In this document: positions 6,807 through 15,221 of the stretch, piece after piece | Numbering within the stretch: position 1 is the stretch's first letter | Layout of the letters: each line of letters opens with the position of its first letter | Assembly (NCBI RefSeq): GCF_001485495.1 | Contig: NZ_BCNF01000100.1 | Coordinates: 1 to 33,703 of the forward strand | Direction of reading: 5' to 3' | Length of the DNA: 33,703 bases | From: Gordonia desulfuricans NBRC 100010 | GTDB lineage: Bacteria > Actinomycetota > Actinomycetes > Mycobacteriales > Mycobacteriaceae | Notes under the pieces: model-generated | The model's database searches: none | What the model was told of the DNA's origin: nothing | Seen by the model: only the letters and a program-made list of their open reading frames with translations | Translations under genes and position numbers: made by a program

Positions 6807-7940
6807 ATGCCGGTGATCACCCCCATCGAGTTCCGTGGGTCGCCAGCCCCGACCCTCGGTGTGGAGTGGGAACTCGCCCTCACCGACCGCACCACCGGGG
6901 ATCTCTCGAATTCGGCGGCCGACCTCTTCGTGGAGTTCGGCCGCCGGCACCCGGCCCTCGCCGGACATGTGCACAAGGAGATGCTGCGCAACACCGTCGA
7001 GCTGGTGACCGGGATCTGCCCGGACACCCCGACGGCGATCGCCGACCTCTCCCGCACCCTCGACGCGGTCCGGTCGGTGACCGGCGACCTGGGCGTCGAC
7101 CTGTTCGGTGCCGGCACCCATCCGTTCGCCGAGTACTCCACTCAGTTGCTCACCGAGGGGCACCGGTACGCCGAACTGATCGAACGCACCCAGTGGTGGG
7201 GTCGTCAGATGCTCATCTGGGGTGTTCACGTGCACGTCGGGATCGACGACCGCGCCAAGGTCTTCCCGATCCTGACGTCACTGCTCAACCACTATCCGCA
7301 TCTGCTCGCGTTGTCGGCGTCGTCGCCGATGTGGACCGGCGACGACACCGGATACGCCAGCAACCGGGCGATGATGTTCCAGCAGCTGCCCACCGCGGGG
7401 CTGCCCTTCCACTTCGCCACCTGGGCCGAGTTCGAGGCCTTCGTCGCCGATCAGAAGACCACCGGGATCATCGACCACCTCAACGAGATCCGGTGGGACA
7501 TCCGGCCGTCACCGCATCTGGGCACCATCGAGGTGCGGGTGTGCGACGGCATGTCGAACCTGGCCGAGCTGTCGGCGATCGTGGCGCTCATCCACTGCCT
7601 GGTCGTCGACCTCGATCGTCGGCTGTCGGCGGGGGAGGAACTCCCGCAGATGGCGCCGTGGCTGGTCCAGGAGAACAAGTGGCGGGCCGCCCGCTACGGT
7701 CTGGACGCGATCGTGATCCTCGACGCCGAGTGCAACGAGCGGCTGGTCACCGACGACCTCGCCGACCTGCTGCGCAGGCTCGAGCCGATCGCCGCCGGCC
7801 TCAACTGTCTCGACGAGCTCGCCCGCGTCGGCGACATCATCGCGCACGGCGGCAGCTACCAGCGGCAACGTGCGGTCTACCAGCGCACCCAGGATCTGCG
7901 CGCGGTGGTGGCCGCCGTGGTCGGCGAACTCACCCGGTAG
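6807..7940 (+). CDS. YbdK-type carboxylate-amine ligase (glutamate-cysteine ligase 2 family)
   Basis: A 377-residue enzyme of the GCS2 family, close to Rv0433. The N-terminus carries the family signature TLGVEWELALTD, with acidic metal/ATP ligands, followed by HKEMLRNTVELVTGICPDTPTA, the long WGRQMLIWGVHVHVGI strand with its His pair, and ASNRAMMFQQLPTAGLP. The region IRPSPHLGTIEVRVCDG is the usual C-terminal active-site part. Members condense an amino acid carboxylate with an amine using ATP, and some have weak gamma-glutamylcysteine ligase activity. These bacteria use mycothiol rather than glutathione, so the physiological substrate is unclear. GAGGAC precedes the ATG. Full length, no frameshift. 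It ends in a convergent arrangement with the antiporter operon. Confidence 0.88.
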   Translation: MPVITPIEFRGSPAPTLGVEWELALTDRTTGDLSNSAADLFVEFGRRHPALAGHVHKEMLRNTVELVTGICPDTPTAIADLSRTLDAVRSVTGDLGVDLFGAGTHPFAEYSTQLLTEGHRYAELIERTQWWGRQMLIWGVHVHVGIDDRAKVFPILTSLLNHYPHLLALSASSPMWTGDDTGYASNRAMMFQQLPTAGLPFHFATWAEFEAFVADQKTTGIIDHLNEIRWDIRPSPHLGTIEVRVCDGMSNLAELSAIVALIHCLVVDLDRRLSAGEELPQMAPWLVQENKWRAARYGLDAIVILDAECNERLVTDDLADLLRRLEPIAAGLNCLDELARVGDIIAHGGSYQRQRAVYQRTQDLRAVVAAVVGELTR

Positions 7941-7967
7941 GTTCTGCCGAACGCCCCGACCGGGTGA
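7930..7967. terminator. Possible bidirectional terminator between the GCS2 gene and mnhG
   Basis: TCACCCGGT at 7930-7938 and ACCGGGTGA at 7959-7967 form a perfect 9-bp inverted repeat with a 20-nt loop containing a further GTTC-TGCC-GAAC stem. It overlaps the stop of the ligase gene and lies 9 bp from the end of the facing mnhG gene. No U-tract, which is common in actinobacterial terminators. Confidence 0.45.
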
Positions 7968-7976
7968 TCGCAACCG

Positions 7977-8315
7977 CTAGTCGCGGTCGCCGCGTTCCAT
8001 CTGTTCGCGGTCCATCAATCCGTCGCGGGCCCGCTGTTCCTGATAGACCAGACGGCCCAGGCGGTGTGCCACCACCGGCGCGGTGATCAGTGCGAAGATC
8101 CCGGCCAGGACCAGCATGCCGACGTCGACGTGGCCGCCACCGATGCTCAGCATGGCGCCGATCAGCGTGAGCAGCAGGCCCAGTGTCTGTGGTTTGGTGG
8201 CCGCGTGCATCCGGCTCAACGTGTCCGGGAAGCGCACGATGCCGATCGCCGCGGTGAATGCCATCAGGGCGCCCAGCAGCAGGAACACGGCGCTGAGGAT
8301 CTCCGAGATGCTCAT
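7977..8315 (-). CDS. mnhG: Mrp cation/proton antiporter subunit G
   Basis: Last gene of the Mrp operon, 112 residues with three predicted membrane helices and a charged C-terminal tail (RARDGLMDREQMERGDRD). The segment GIVRFPDTLSRMHAATKPQTLGLLLTLIGAM is the characteristic MnhG/PhaG signature. MnhG is a small membrane subunit needed for assembly or activity of the heteromeric Na+(or K+)/H+ antiporter. The start at 8315 was chosen because its ATG overlaps the mnhF stop (ATGA) and because the family signature starts about 25 residues later; longer upstream frame is only the antisense-like shadow of mnhF. A charged tail of some 25 residues extends beyond the last helix. Confidence 0.93.
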   Translation of the reverse strand: MSISEILSAVFLLLGALMAFTAAIGIVRFPDTLSRMHAATKPQTLGLLLTLIGAMLSIGGGHVDVGMLVLAGIFALITAPVVAHRLGRLVYQEQRARDGLMDREQMERGDRD

Positions 8316-8575
8316 GTCTGATCGTCCCTGACCCGGAATCGGGCGACCGCCACCGATCCGACGAAGCTGACCAACGAGAGCGCCACGATCCCCGGCACCA
8401 CCGTGGTGTCGCCACTGTAGGCGGCCCACGCGGCCAGACCGCACATGCAGACCGCGATCAGTGCGTCGAGGGCGACGAGGCGGTCCAGGGTGGTGGGGCC
8501 GAGCAGGATTCGGGCGGTCACCAGGATCGCGGCGATCAGCAGGAGGGCACTGACGATGTACCACACGACGGTCAT
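8312..8575 (-). CDS. mnhF: Mrp cation/proton antiporter subunit F
   Basis: An 87-residue protein with three membrane helices and the MnhF signature ARILLGPTTLDRLVALDALIAVCMCGLAAWAA, including the conserved Asp-Arg-hydrophobic-Asp pattern within the second helix. It ends with a short charged tail (RFRVRDDQT). MnhF is a membrane subunit of the Mrp complex and lies beside MnhE/MnhG in known structures. Both ends overlap neighbours by four bases (ATGA), so translation is coupled. Normal length for the family. Confidence 0.93.
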   Translation of the reverse strand: MTVVWYIVSALLLIAAILVTARILLGPTTLDRLVALDALIAVCMCGLAAWAAYSGDTTVVPGIVALSLVSFVGSVAVARFRVRDDQT

Positions 8576-9363
8576 CGCTCACCCCGACTGCGTGCGCTGC
8601 GCTCACCGGACACCGCGCCGGTACGGCCGGCCGGCGGGACCTGGTGGTAGTCGTCGTGGATGCCGTGATACGGGCTGGGATGCCATTCGCTGTCGCGCTC
8701 GAAGGCCTTGATGAACATGCGCTCGACGAAGGCCACCTGCCGGTAGAACTGCCGCACCTTCTTGTCCGAGCGGACGTCGAAGACGTGCACGTACAGCATC
8801 CGGCGACGGTGATCGATCTCCAGCACCATGGTGCCCGGCACCAGGTTGAGGTAGTCGACGGCCAGGGTGAGCACCATGTCGGACTTGATCGCCACCCGCA
8901 CCCGCATCACCGCGCCCAGCGGGGGGCGGCCGGGCCGCACGGCGACCCAGGCCACCTGGGCGCTGGAGACGAAGAAGTCGAACACCAGCCGCGAGATCAG
9001 GACCAGCAACGACAGCGGGCGGATGCGGCCCTCGACGGGTACGCGGGGCAGTGGCAGCAGCACCAGGATGGCCACCGCGAGCACCACCCCGGCGATCACG
9101 TTGGCCCACGACACGGTGCCCCACAGCAGCACCCACACGAAGGCCAGCCAGGCGATCGTCCACAACCGGACGGCGGCCTCGCGGCCGTCCGAGCCGAGCC
9201 AGCTCGGGATACGGACGCGCTCGTGCACCCACACCCAGGCACTGACCGTCGTCCACGCGAAGGTGATCACGGTCAGGCGCCAGGCGTTGACGATGCCCGA
9301 CTTCACCGGACCCTTGCCGACCGGACGTACCGGTTCCCGACGCGGGGGTCGTGCCTCGCTCAT
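8572..9363 (-). CDS. mnhE: Mrp cation/proton antiporter subunit E, with terminal extensions
   Basis: A 263-residue subunit; typical MnhE proteins are about 160 residues. An N-terminal extension (about residues 1-70) includes a Pro/Arg-rich start and an extra hydrophobic stretch (LTVITFAWTTVSAWVWV). The core follows: two close helices (TIAWLAFVWVLLWGTVSWANVIAGVVLAVAILVLLP), a third membrane segment, then the soluble MnhE domain with RVAIKSDMVLTLAVDYLNLVPGTMVLEID and LYVHVFDVR. The C-terminal tail (about 45 residues) is hydrophilic. MnhE helps assemble the Mrp complex. ATGA overlaps link it to mnhD and mnhF. The extensions are the only unusual point; the identity is firm. Confidence 0.92.
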   Translation of the reverse strand: MSEARPPRREPVRPVGKGPVKSGIVNAWRLTVITFAWTTVSAWVWVHERVRIPSWLGSDGREAAVRLWTIAWLAFVWVLLWGTVSWANVIAGVVLAVAILVLLPLPRVPVEGRIRPLSLLVLISRLVFDFFVSSAQVAWVAVRPGRPPLGAVMRVRVAIKSDMVLTLAVDYLNLVPGTMVLEIDHRRRMLYVHVFDVRSDKKVRQFYRQVAFVERMFIKAFERDSEWHPSPYHGIHDDYHQVPPAGRTGAVSGERSARSRGER

Positions 9364-10967
9364 CGATCACCTCCCAGCACCGCGCCGATGTAGTGGTCGC
9401 GGTCGATGATCGTGGTGGCGGCCCGGTCGGTGAACCCGAAGATGGGGCCCGCCCAGATGGTCAGGACGATGCCCGCGGCGACCATCAACGCGGTCGGCAG
9501 CACCATGGTGGCGGGCATCCGGCCGACGTCCTCGCGGTCGTCGAAGGCGATGTCGTCGCTCTCGTCCATCAGGGCCGACGGCGCGCTGTCGGAGAGATCC
9601 CCCTCGGGGGCGTCGGCGCGCGGACGCCAGAAGCCCTTGGTCCAGATGCGGGCGACGACGTACAGGGTGAGCAGGCTGGTGACCACCGATCCGCCGACCA
9701 GCAGCCACGCCAGGACCGAACCGTTGTCGGTGCCCGCCTGGATCAGCGCGACCTTCCCGAGGAAGCCGGAGAACGGGGGGATGCCGCCCAGGTTGAGGGC
9801 GGGGAGCAGGAACAGTGCCGCCAGCACGGGGCTGGCGATCAGGCCGCCGAGGCGGCGTAGCGACGCCGACCCGGCCTGCCGTTCGATCAGTCCCACCACC
9901 AGGAACAGGGTGGTCTGCACCAGGATGTGGTGGGCGACGTAGTAGATCGCCGCACTCATCCCGATCTCCGACGACAGTGCGATGCCGAACACCATGTAGC
10001 CGATGTGGCTGACCAGGGTGAACGACAGCAGACGTTTGATGTCGGACTGGGCGATCGCACCGAAGATGCCGACCAGCATGGTGAGCAGGCCCGCGATCAT
10101 CAGGATGCGGTCCATCGACCCGCCCGGGAACAGCAGGGTGTGGGTGCGCATGATCGCGTACACACCGACCTTGGTGAGCAGGCCGGCGAACACCGCGGTG
10201 ACCGGGGCGGGCGCGGTGGGGTAGGAGTCGGGCAGCCACGTCGACAGCGGGAAGACCGCGGCCTTGATGCCGAAGGCCACCAGGAGCACCGCATACAGCG
10301 CATTGCGGGTGCCGTCGGGTACGTGGTCCAGACGCAACGCCATCTCGGCGAGGTTGAGGGTTCCGGTGGTGGCGTAGGCGAAGGCGATGCCGGCCAGGAA
10401 GATCAGCGACGACAGCATCGACACCATCACGTACGACGCTCCGGCGCGTACGCGGTCGGCACTGGCGCCGAGGGTCAGCAGCACGAAGCTCGCGGCGAGC
10501 AGGACCTCGAACGACACGAACAGGTTGAACAGGTCGCCGGCGACGAAGGAGTTGCAGACTCCCGCACACAGGATCAGATAGGTCGGCAGGAAGATCGACA
10601 CCGGCTGGTCGTCACTGCCGTCGCGGATACCCTGACCGATCGCGTAGATGACCACGCAGAGCAGCACGAACGACGACACCACCAGCATCAGCGCGGCGAG
10701 CGGGTCGACCACCAGGGTGATGCCGAGCGGACCGTTCGGGAAGCCTTTGTCCCCCCAGCCGCCGACGGCCAGTGAATAGGTGCCGTGCTCGTTGGTCAGG
10801 TACAGCATCAGACACGACGCGACGAAGGCGATGAGGATGGCGCTGACGGTGACGACCCGTTGCAACAGCGCACTGCGACTGCGGACCAGGGTCAGGGCCG
10901 CGCCCAGCAGCGGCGCGAGGGTCGGCAGCGTGATCAGCACCGGCAACCATGAGGTCTGCGGGGTCAT
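9360..10967 (-). CDS. mnhD: Mrp cation/proton antiporter subunit D
   Basis: A 535-residue membrane protein of the complex-I NuoM/N-like antiporter family with about 14 helices. Family features seen include FNLFVSFEVLLAASFVLLTLG, with the conserved membrane Glu, the broken-helix region with Lys (FGIKAAVFPLSTWLPDSYPTAPAPVTAVFAGLLTKVGVYAIMR), and SDIKRLLSFTLVSHIGYMVFGIAL. It provides one of the two proton/cation channel modules of the Mrp complex. An acidic soluble insertion (APEGDLSDSAPSALMDE and on) lies before the last helix. Overlaps mnhC and mnhE by ATGA. Full length. Confidence 0.95.
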   Translation of the reverse strand: MTPQTSWLPVLITLPTLAPLLGAALTLVRSRSALLQRVVTVSAILIAFVASCLMLYLTNEHGTYSLAVGGWGDKGFPNGPLGITLVVDPLAALMLVVSSFVLLCVVIYAIGQGIRDGSDDQPVSIFLPTYLILCAGVCNSFVAGDLFNLFVSFEVLLAASFVLLTLGASADRVRAGASYVMVSMLSSLIFLAGIAFAYATTGTLNLAEMALRLDHVPDGTRNALYAVLLVAFGIKAAVFPLSTWLPDSYPTAPAPVTAVFAGLLTKVGVYAIMRTHTLLFPGGSMDRILMIAGLLTMLVGIFGAIAQSDIKRLLSFTLVSHIGYMVFGIALSSEIGMSAAIYYVAHHILVQTTLFLVVGLIERQAGSASLRRLGGLIASPVLAALFLLPALNLGGIPPFSGFLGKVALIQAGTDNGSVLAWLLVGGSVVTSLLTLYVVARIWTKGFWRPRADAPEGDLSDSAPSALMDESDDIAFDDREDVGRMPATMVLPTALMVAAGIVLTIWAGPIFGFTDRAATTIIDRDHYIGAVLGGDR

Positions 10968-11599
10968 GACCGCACCTCCTCGGGGTCATCGGCGCTGCCG
11001 TGGCCGCCTGTCCCGTCCTCGCCTGTCCCTGTCCCGTCGTCGCCGTCACCGTCTGCGAGTTCGTCGACGACGTCGGCATCCTCGGGCATGAGGTCGGTTT
11101 CGATCACGTCCTGGTGCAGCTTGCTGTACTCCTCCGGGGTGAGTGGGTTGCCGTCGTCGTCGAACAGGTCGCCCGCGGAGGTGTCGGCACCGGTCAGTGG
11201 ATCATCGCTGCGGTCGCGGTCGGGGGCGGTGTGCAGCGAGCCGGTGAGGATCTTGACGTCCTCGAGGTCGTCCTCGACGTCGTCGTCGTCACGGTTGAGC
11301 ACGAACAGGCGGTAGACCAGCGACAACACGAAGGCCGCGACACCCATCGTGATCACGATCGCGGTGAGCACCATCGCCTGGGCGAGGGGGTCGGCGTCGG
11401 TGGCGCGGCCGGCCGAGTCCCGCCCTTTGATCGGAGGATTGCCCATCCCGCCGGAGATCACCAGGATCAGCAGGTTGATGCCGTTGCCGGCGACCAGCAG
11501 GCCGAGCAGCATCCGCACCAGGCTGCGTTCCATCAGCAGGTAGGCGCCGGCCGCGATCAGCACGGCGATCACCACGAGCAGTCCGAGGTTGATACTCAT
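10964..11599 (-). CDS. mnhC: Mrp cation/proton antiporter subunit C with long acidic C-terminal tail
   Basis: A NuoK-like subunit. The first 125 residues hold three membrane helices with the expected MERSLVRMLLGLLVAGNGINLLIL segment and DPLAQAMVLTAIVITMGVAAFVLSLVYR signature. Standard MnhC is about 113 residues; this protein has 211. The extra 85 residues are hydrophilic and strongly acidic, with runs of Asp (RDDDDVEDDLEDV, DGDGDDG), presumably cytoplasmic. The ATG overlaps the mnhA stop by one base (TGATG) and the stop overlaps mnhD by ATGA. The core function (proton path next to MnhA/D) should be unaffected; the tail has no recognised domain. Confidence 0.93.
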   Translation of the reverse strand: MSINLGLLVVIAVLIAAGAYLLMERSLVRMLLGLLVAGNGINLLILVISGGMGNPPIKGRDSAGRATDADPLAQAMVLTAIVITMGVAAFVLSLVYRLFVLNRDDDDVEDDLEDVKILTGSLHTAPDRDRSDDPLTGADTSAGDLFDDDGNPLTPEEYSKLHQDVIETDLMPEDADVVDELADGDGDDGTGTGEDGTGGHGSADDPEEVRS

Positions 11600-14517
11600 C
11601 AGCGATCACCTGCCCGTCGTGCGGCCACGGCCTCGGCGACGGTGCTGCCGGCCTCGGGGGCGTCGGGTCCCTCGACGTCCAGGCGTGCGCCGAGGCTGCG
11701 CAGGACGTCGAGCACCAGACCGATCACGATCAGGTAGATGCCCAGGTCGAAGAACAGCGCGGTGACCAGCTTGATGTGGCCCAGCACCGGCACGGTGATC
11801 TCGAAGACCGCCGACGAGAGCGCGGGGGCGCCGAGGAACATGGAGGCCACGGCGGTGGAGGCGGAGATCAGCAGGCCTGCGCCGAGGAAGGTGCCCGGTT
11901 CCACCGGCAGTGCCTCGCCGAGTTCGTAGCGGCCGCCGGCCAGATAGCGCAGCACCAGCGCCAGCCCCATGGTCAGGCCGCCGGCGAAACCGCCGCCGGG
12001 CGAGTTGTGACCGGCGTAGAAGAAGTACACCGACAACACGACCATGGTCGGGAAGATCAGCCGGGTGGTGGCCTCGAGCACCATCGACCGGTGCCGTGGG
12101 TCGCGGAACTCGCTACCCAGCAGCCAGGTGGTGCGGTCCGGCGGGATCGGATCGTCGTCATCGTCGTGGTTGGGCCCGTAGAGGCGGGTGGCGTCGGCGA
12201 CCCGCGGGGCGGCACCGAAGCGCCGGTTGCGGAACACCATGGATGCGACGCCGGTGGCGGCGACGATCAGCACCGACACCTCGCCCAGGGTGTCCCAGGC
12301 GCGGATGTCGACGAGCAGGACGTTGACGGCGTTGGCGCCGTGACCGAAGTCGTAGGCCGCGGCGGGCAGGTCGATGCTGACCGGTTGGCCGGTCCGGGCG
12401 GCCGCGGCGAACAGTCCGATGAGCACGATCGAGACACCGAAGGCGAGACCGATCAGGGCGCGCAGCGGTTTGAACGCGGTGGCGTGCCGGGGTTCGGGTT
12501 CGGCGGGCAGCTTGCGCAGCACCAGCACGAAGATCACCAGGGTCAGGGTCTCCACCAGGAACTGGGTGAGGGCGAGGTCGGGGGCGCCGTACAGCGCGAA
12601 CAGGGCGCCGCAGCCGTAGCCGGTGATGCCGACGGTGAGGGTGGCGGCCAGCCGGTTGCGCAGGACCACCGTGGCCAGGGCGGCCGCCGCCATGATGCCG
12701 GCGATCACGGCCTGCGTGGCCGACTCGAAGCCGCTCGCCTCCAGGCGGTCGCGGGAGCCGAGGAACAGCATCGTCGTCGGCAGGATGATCGCCGTGCACA
12801 GGATGATGCCCTGCGTCACCGGCAGCGATCCGCGCTGGGTGTTGCGGGTCATCATCAGCGACAGGGTGTCGGCGCCGCGCAGGGTGGCGTCGTAGATCCG
12901 GTCGGCGTTGATCAGCGGCTTGAACGAGAAGATCCGCTCGCGCAGCGCCCGGACCACCAGGAACAGTACGGTGCCGCCGACGATGACGACGATCGAGAAG
13001 TAGACCGGCAGACCCCAGCCGTGCCACATGGCCAGGTGCTCGAGCTCGTGCCCGTAGTCGGGCAGGGTCTCGGCGTAGGGCTCGAACCAGTGTCCGATCC
13101 ATCCGCTGATGAACCCGGACACCACACCGAGGGCGGCCAGCAGGATCGGGGAGAACAGGAACATCGGGGTGGGCGGATGCATCTTGGCGACCGCCCGGCT
13201 GGGCAGGGGTCGCAGCTTGCGTCCGAACGCACCCCACAGGAACCGGCAGGTGTAGGCGAAGGTGATGATCGAGCCGATCAGCAGCACGATGTCGACGGTG
13301 TCGCGCTGCCACGGCTGCAACGACCCGGTCTCCCACACCGACCCGAAGGCGGTCTCCTTGCCGACGAAACCGAAGGTGAACGGCAGTCCGGCCATACTCG
13401 CCCCGGCGACGGCGGCGGTGACCGCCAGCACCGGCAGACGGTGGCCCAGGCGGGCGAGTTTACGGATGTCGCGGGTACCGGTCGCGTGGTCGATGATGCC
13501 GACCACCATGAACAGCGACGCCTTGAACAGGGCGTGCGCGACCAGCATGGTCAGGCCGGCCATCGCCACGTTGGCATCGCCCATCCCGACCAGCACCGTC
13601 ATGAAACCGAGCTGCGAGACCGTGCCGAACGCGAGGATCAGCTTGAGGTCGAGTTCTCGCAGCGAGCGCCAGCCGCCGAGCACCATGGTCACCGAACCCA
13701 GCCCGATCACCAGGACCTGCCAGCTCAGCAGGGGTGCGAACGCCGGGGCGAGGCGGGCGACGAGGTACACGCCGGCCTTCACCATCGCTGCGGCGTGCAG
13801 GTAGGCGCTGACCGGGGTCGGGGCGGCCATCGCGCCCGGCAGCCAGAAGTGGAAGGGGACGATCGCCGATTTGCTCAGGGCGCCGATCAGCAGCAGCACC
13901 ACCGCGATGTCGACGTAGACACCGGCCGACGGCGGATTCGCGACCAGGTCGCTGAGCAGGTAACTGCCGGTGCGTTCGCCCAGCATGATGATGCCGACGA
14001 GCATCGCCAGACCGCCGAAGGTGGTGACCAGCAGGGCCTGGGTGGCCGAGCGGCGGGCGGTGGCACGAATCCGGTAGAAGCCGACGAGCATGAACGACAG
14101 GACCGTCGTCAGCTCCCAGAAGATGTAGAGGACCAGCATGTTGTCGCTGGTCACGAGGCCGAACATGGCGGCGGCGAAGGCCACCATCTCGCCGCCGAAC
14201 ACCTGGACGCGGGGGCGGGCGTCGTCGAAGTAGTGCGCGCAGTAGCAGAGCACCAGGGTGCCCACGCCGAGGATGAGCACCGACAGGATGGCCGAGAGGG
14301 TGTCCATCCGCATGACGATGTCCATGTGCAGGGACGGAACCCAGGTGATGGTCTGCATCGCGGGTGCGCGGTCGGAACCGGGCCAATGCGACAGGACCCA
14401 GATCAGCCCGCCGAGCGGGGCCAGCGCCAGGACGTAGAACCCGCGGGTGCCGAGGACCCTGATCACTCCCGGCGCGATCAGTGCACACACTGCGAGTGCA
14501 GTCAGCACAGCGATCAA
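11599..14517 (-). CDS. mnhA: Mrp cation/proton antiporter subunit A-B fusion
   Basis: The largest subunit, 972 residues, first gene of the operon. Residues about 1-500 are a NuoL-like antiporter module (YCAHYFDDARPRVQVFGGEM, ELTTVLSFMLVGFYR, ALSKSAIVPFHFWLPGAMAAPTPVSAYLHAAAMVKAGVYL). The middle holds further helices and the DUF4040-type part (GIMAAAALATVVLRNRLAA, YGAPDLALTQFLVETLTLV). The last 180 residues are a complete MnhB domain (VYFFYAGHNSPGGGFAGGLTMG, LGHIKLVTALFFDLGIYLIVIG). The A-B fusion is usual in actinobacteria and explains the absence of a separate mnhB. I prefer the TTG at 14517, with a GGAG nine bases upstream; GTG at 14508 is the alternative. The complex exports Na+ (or other cations) in exchange for protons. 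Confidence 0.93.
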   Translation of the reverse strand: MIAVLTALAVCALIAPGVIRVLGTRGFYVLALAPLGGLIWVLSHWPGSDRAPAMQTITWVPSLHMDIVMRMDTLSAILSVLILGVGTLVLCYCAHYFDDARPRVQVFGGEMVAFAAAMFGLVTSDNMLVLYIFWELTTVLSFMLVGFYRIRATARRSATQALLVTTFGGLAMLVGIIMLGERTGSYLLSDLVANPPSAGVYVDIAVVLLLIGALSKSAIVPFHFWLPGAMAAPTPVSAYLHAAAMVKAGVYLVARLAPAFAPLLSWQVLVIGLGSVTMVLGGWRSLRELDLKLILAFGTVSQLGFMTVLVGMGDANVAMAGLTMLVAHALFKASLFMVVGIIDHATGTRDIRKLARLGHRLPVLAVTAAVAGASMAGLPFTFGFVGKETAFGSVWETGSLQPWQRDTVDIVLLIGSIITFAYTCRFLWGAFGRKLRPLPSRAVAKMHPPTPMFLFSPILLAALGVVSGFISGWIGHWFEPYAETLPDYGHELEHLAMWHGWGLPVYFSIVVIVGGTVLFLVVRALRERIFSFKPLINADRIYDATLRGADTLSLMMTRNTQRGSLPVTQGIILCTAIILPTTMLFLGSRDRLEASGFESATQAVIAGIMAAAALATVVLRNRLAATLTVGITGYGCGALFALYGAPDLALTQFLVETLTLVIFVLVLRKLPAEPEPRHATAFKPLRALIGLAFGVSIVLIGLFAAAARTGQPVSIDLPAAAYDFGHGANAVNVLLVDIRAWDTLGEVSVLIVAATGVASMVFRNRRFGAAPRVADATRLYGPNHDDDDDPIPPDRTTWLLGSEFRDPRHRSMVLEATTRLIFPTMVVLSVYFFYAGHNSPGGGFAGGLTMGLALVLRYLAGGRYELGEALPVEPGTFLGAGLLISASTAVASMFLGAPALSSAVFEITVPVLGHIKLVTALFFDLGIYLIVIGLVLDVLRSLGARLDVEGPDAPEAGSTVAEAVAARRAGDR

Positions 14518-14652
14518 GAGGGAGCACTCCGTCTCTACTCGGTTGGGCGGGGTGATGTGGACCCCGGTGTCACTCGGTTGCGTCACCTCTGTGAGATGCC
14601 CCGGTGGAGTGTCACTGGTGAGGCCCGGCGCATTTACCTTACCGTTGCTGCC
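14518..14652. promoter_or_regulatory. Divergent promoter region, mnhA operon and lipoprotein gene
   Basis: A 135-bp spacer with no gene. On the plus strand TACCTT at 14635-14640 fits a -10 element 12 nt before the lipoprotein ATG, implying a leader of only a few bases, in line with the absence of a ribosome site there. A GTGTCACT word occurs twice (around 14567 and 14610). I see no clear promoter for mnhA. Confidence 0.35.
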
Positions 14653-15060
14653 ATGACTCGGTTCGTCAGGCTGGGAGCACTGCTCACCGCACTCGTCGTG
14701 ACGGTCCTGCTGGCAGGCTGTTCGTCCGGTGGCGACGATCGTCGGGCCGGGCTGCCCGCGGACTTTCCGGCCGAACAGGTTCCGCTGGTCGACGGGCAGA
14801 TCATCGCATCGGCGGGTAGTGGCGATCAGTGGACACTCACCGTGCAGGCACCGGCGAACGCGGGTAACCCGCTCGACGGTGCTGTGCGCAAGCTCACCGA
14901 CGACGGCTACCAGGAGAACGGGCGTGACACCGCGGGCGGGCAGACCGTCGTCCGGCTGTCGTCGACCAAGGATCAGCGCACCTATTGGGTGACCGTCGGG
15001 GTGTCGCCGGTGGCGGCCGGCGGCCCGACGTCGCTGTTCTATCAGGTGAGCACCGGCTGA
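14653..15060 (+). CDS. Small lipoprotein of unknown function
   Basis: A 135-residue protein with a clear lipoprotein signal: basic start (MTRFVR), hydrophobic core and lipobox LLAGC (Cys24). The mature domain (about 110 residues) is mixed alpha/beta by eye, with alternating strands (QWTLTVQAP, QTVVRLSSTKDQRTYWVTVGVSP) and a helix-like segment LDGAVRKLTDDGYQENGR. The pattern 'substrand - helix - DGYQ - strand' resembles small actinobacterial lipoproteins of unknown role, and I do not recognise a named family. It diverges from the Mrp operon and is followed at 161 bp by another envelope protein gene on the same strand. Confidence 0.78.
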   Translation: MTRFVRLGALLTALVVTVLLAGCSSGGDDRRAGLPADFPAEQVPLVDGQIIASAGSGDQWTLTVQAPANAGNPLDGAVRKLTDDGYQENGRDTAGGQTVVRLSSTKDQRTYWVTVGVSPVAAGGPTSLFYQVSTG

Positions 15061-15221
15061 TCGCGCTCCCGGTGGCATGACCGGCGCCCGGTGGCAGGTG
15101 ATGGCCGCGGCGCACGCGCCGGGGCGTTCACAGGGGACTCACAGTGTTCGGGCAGACGGGGCCCAGTGCCGGTGGGCACCGTGGGCGGAGATGATTTCCT
15201 CCTCCCGAAAGCGAGAGTGAC

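Noticed and set aside
11776-15060. Very long open frame on the plus strand opposite the Mrp operon
   Set aside because: It is the reverse-strand shadow of mnhA, rich in Gln/Asp/Arg/His as expected from antisense of high-GC membrane genes. Only its last 135 codons, with a lipoprotein signal, are a real gene.
14518-15078. N-terminal extension of mnhA by up to 187 codons
   Set aside because: It runs antisense through the lipoprotein gene and lacks membrane helices; the MnhA fold starts at the TTG at 14517.
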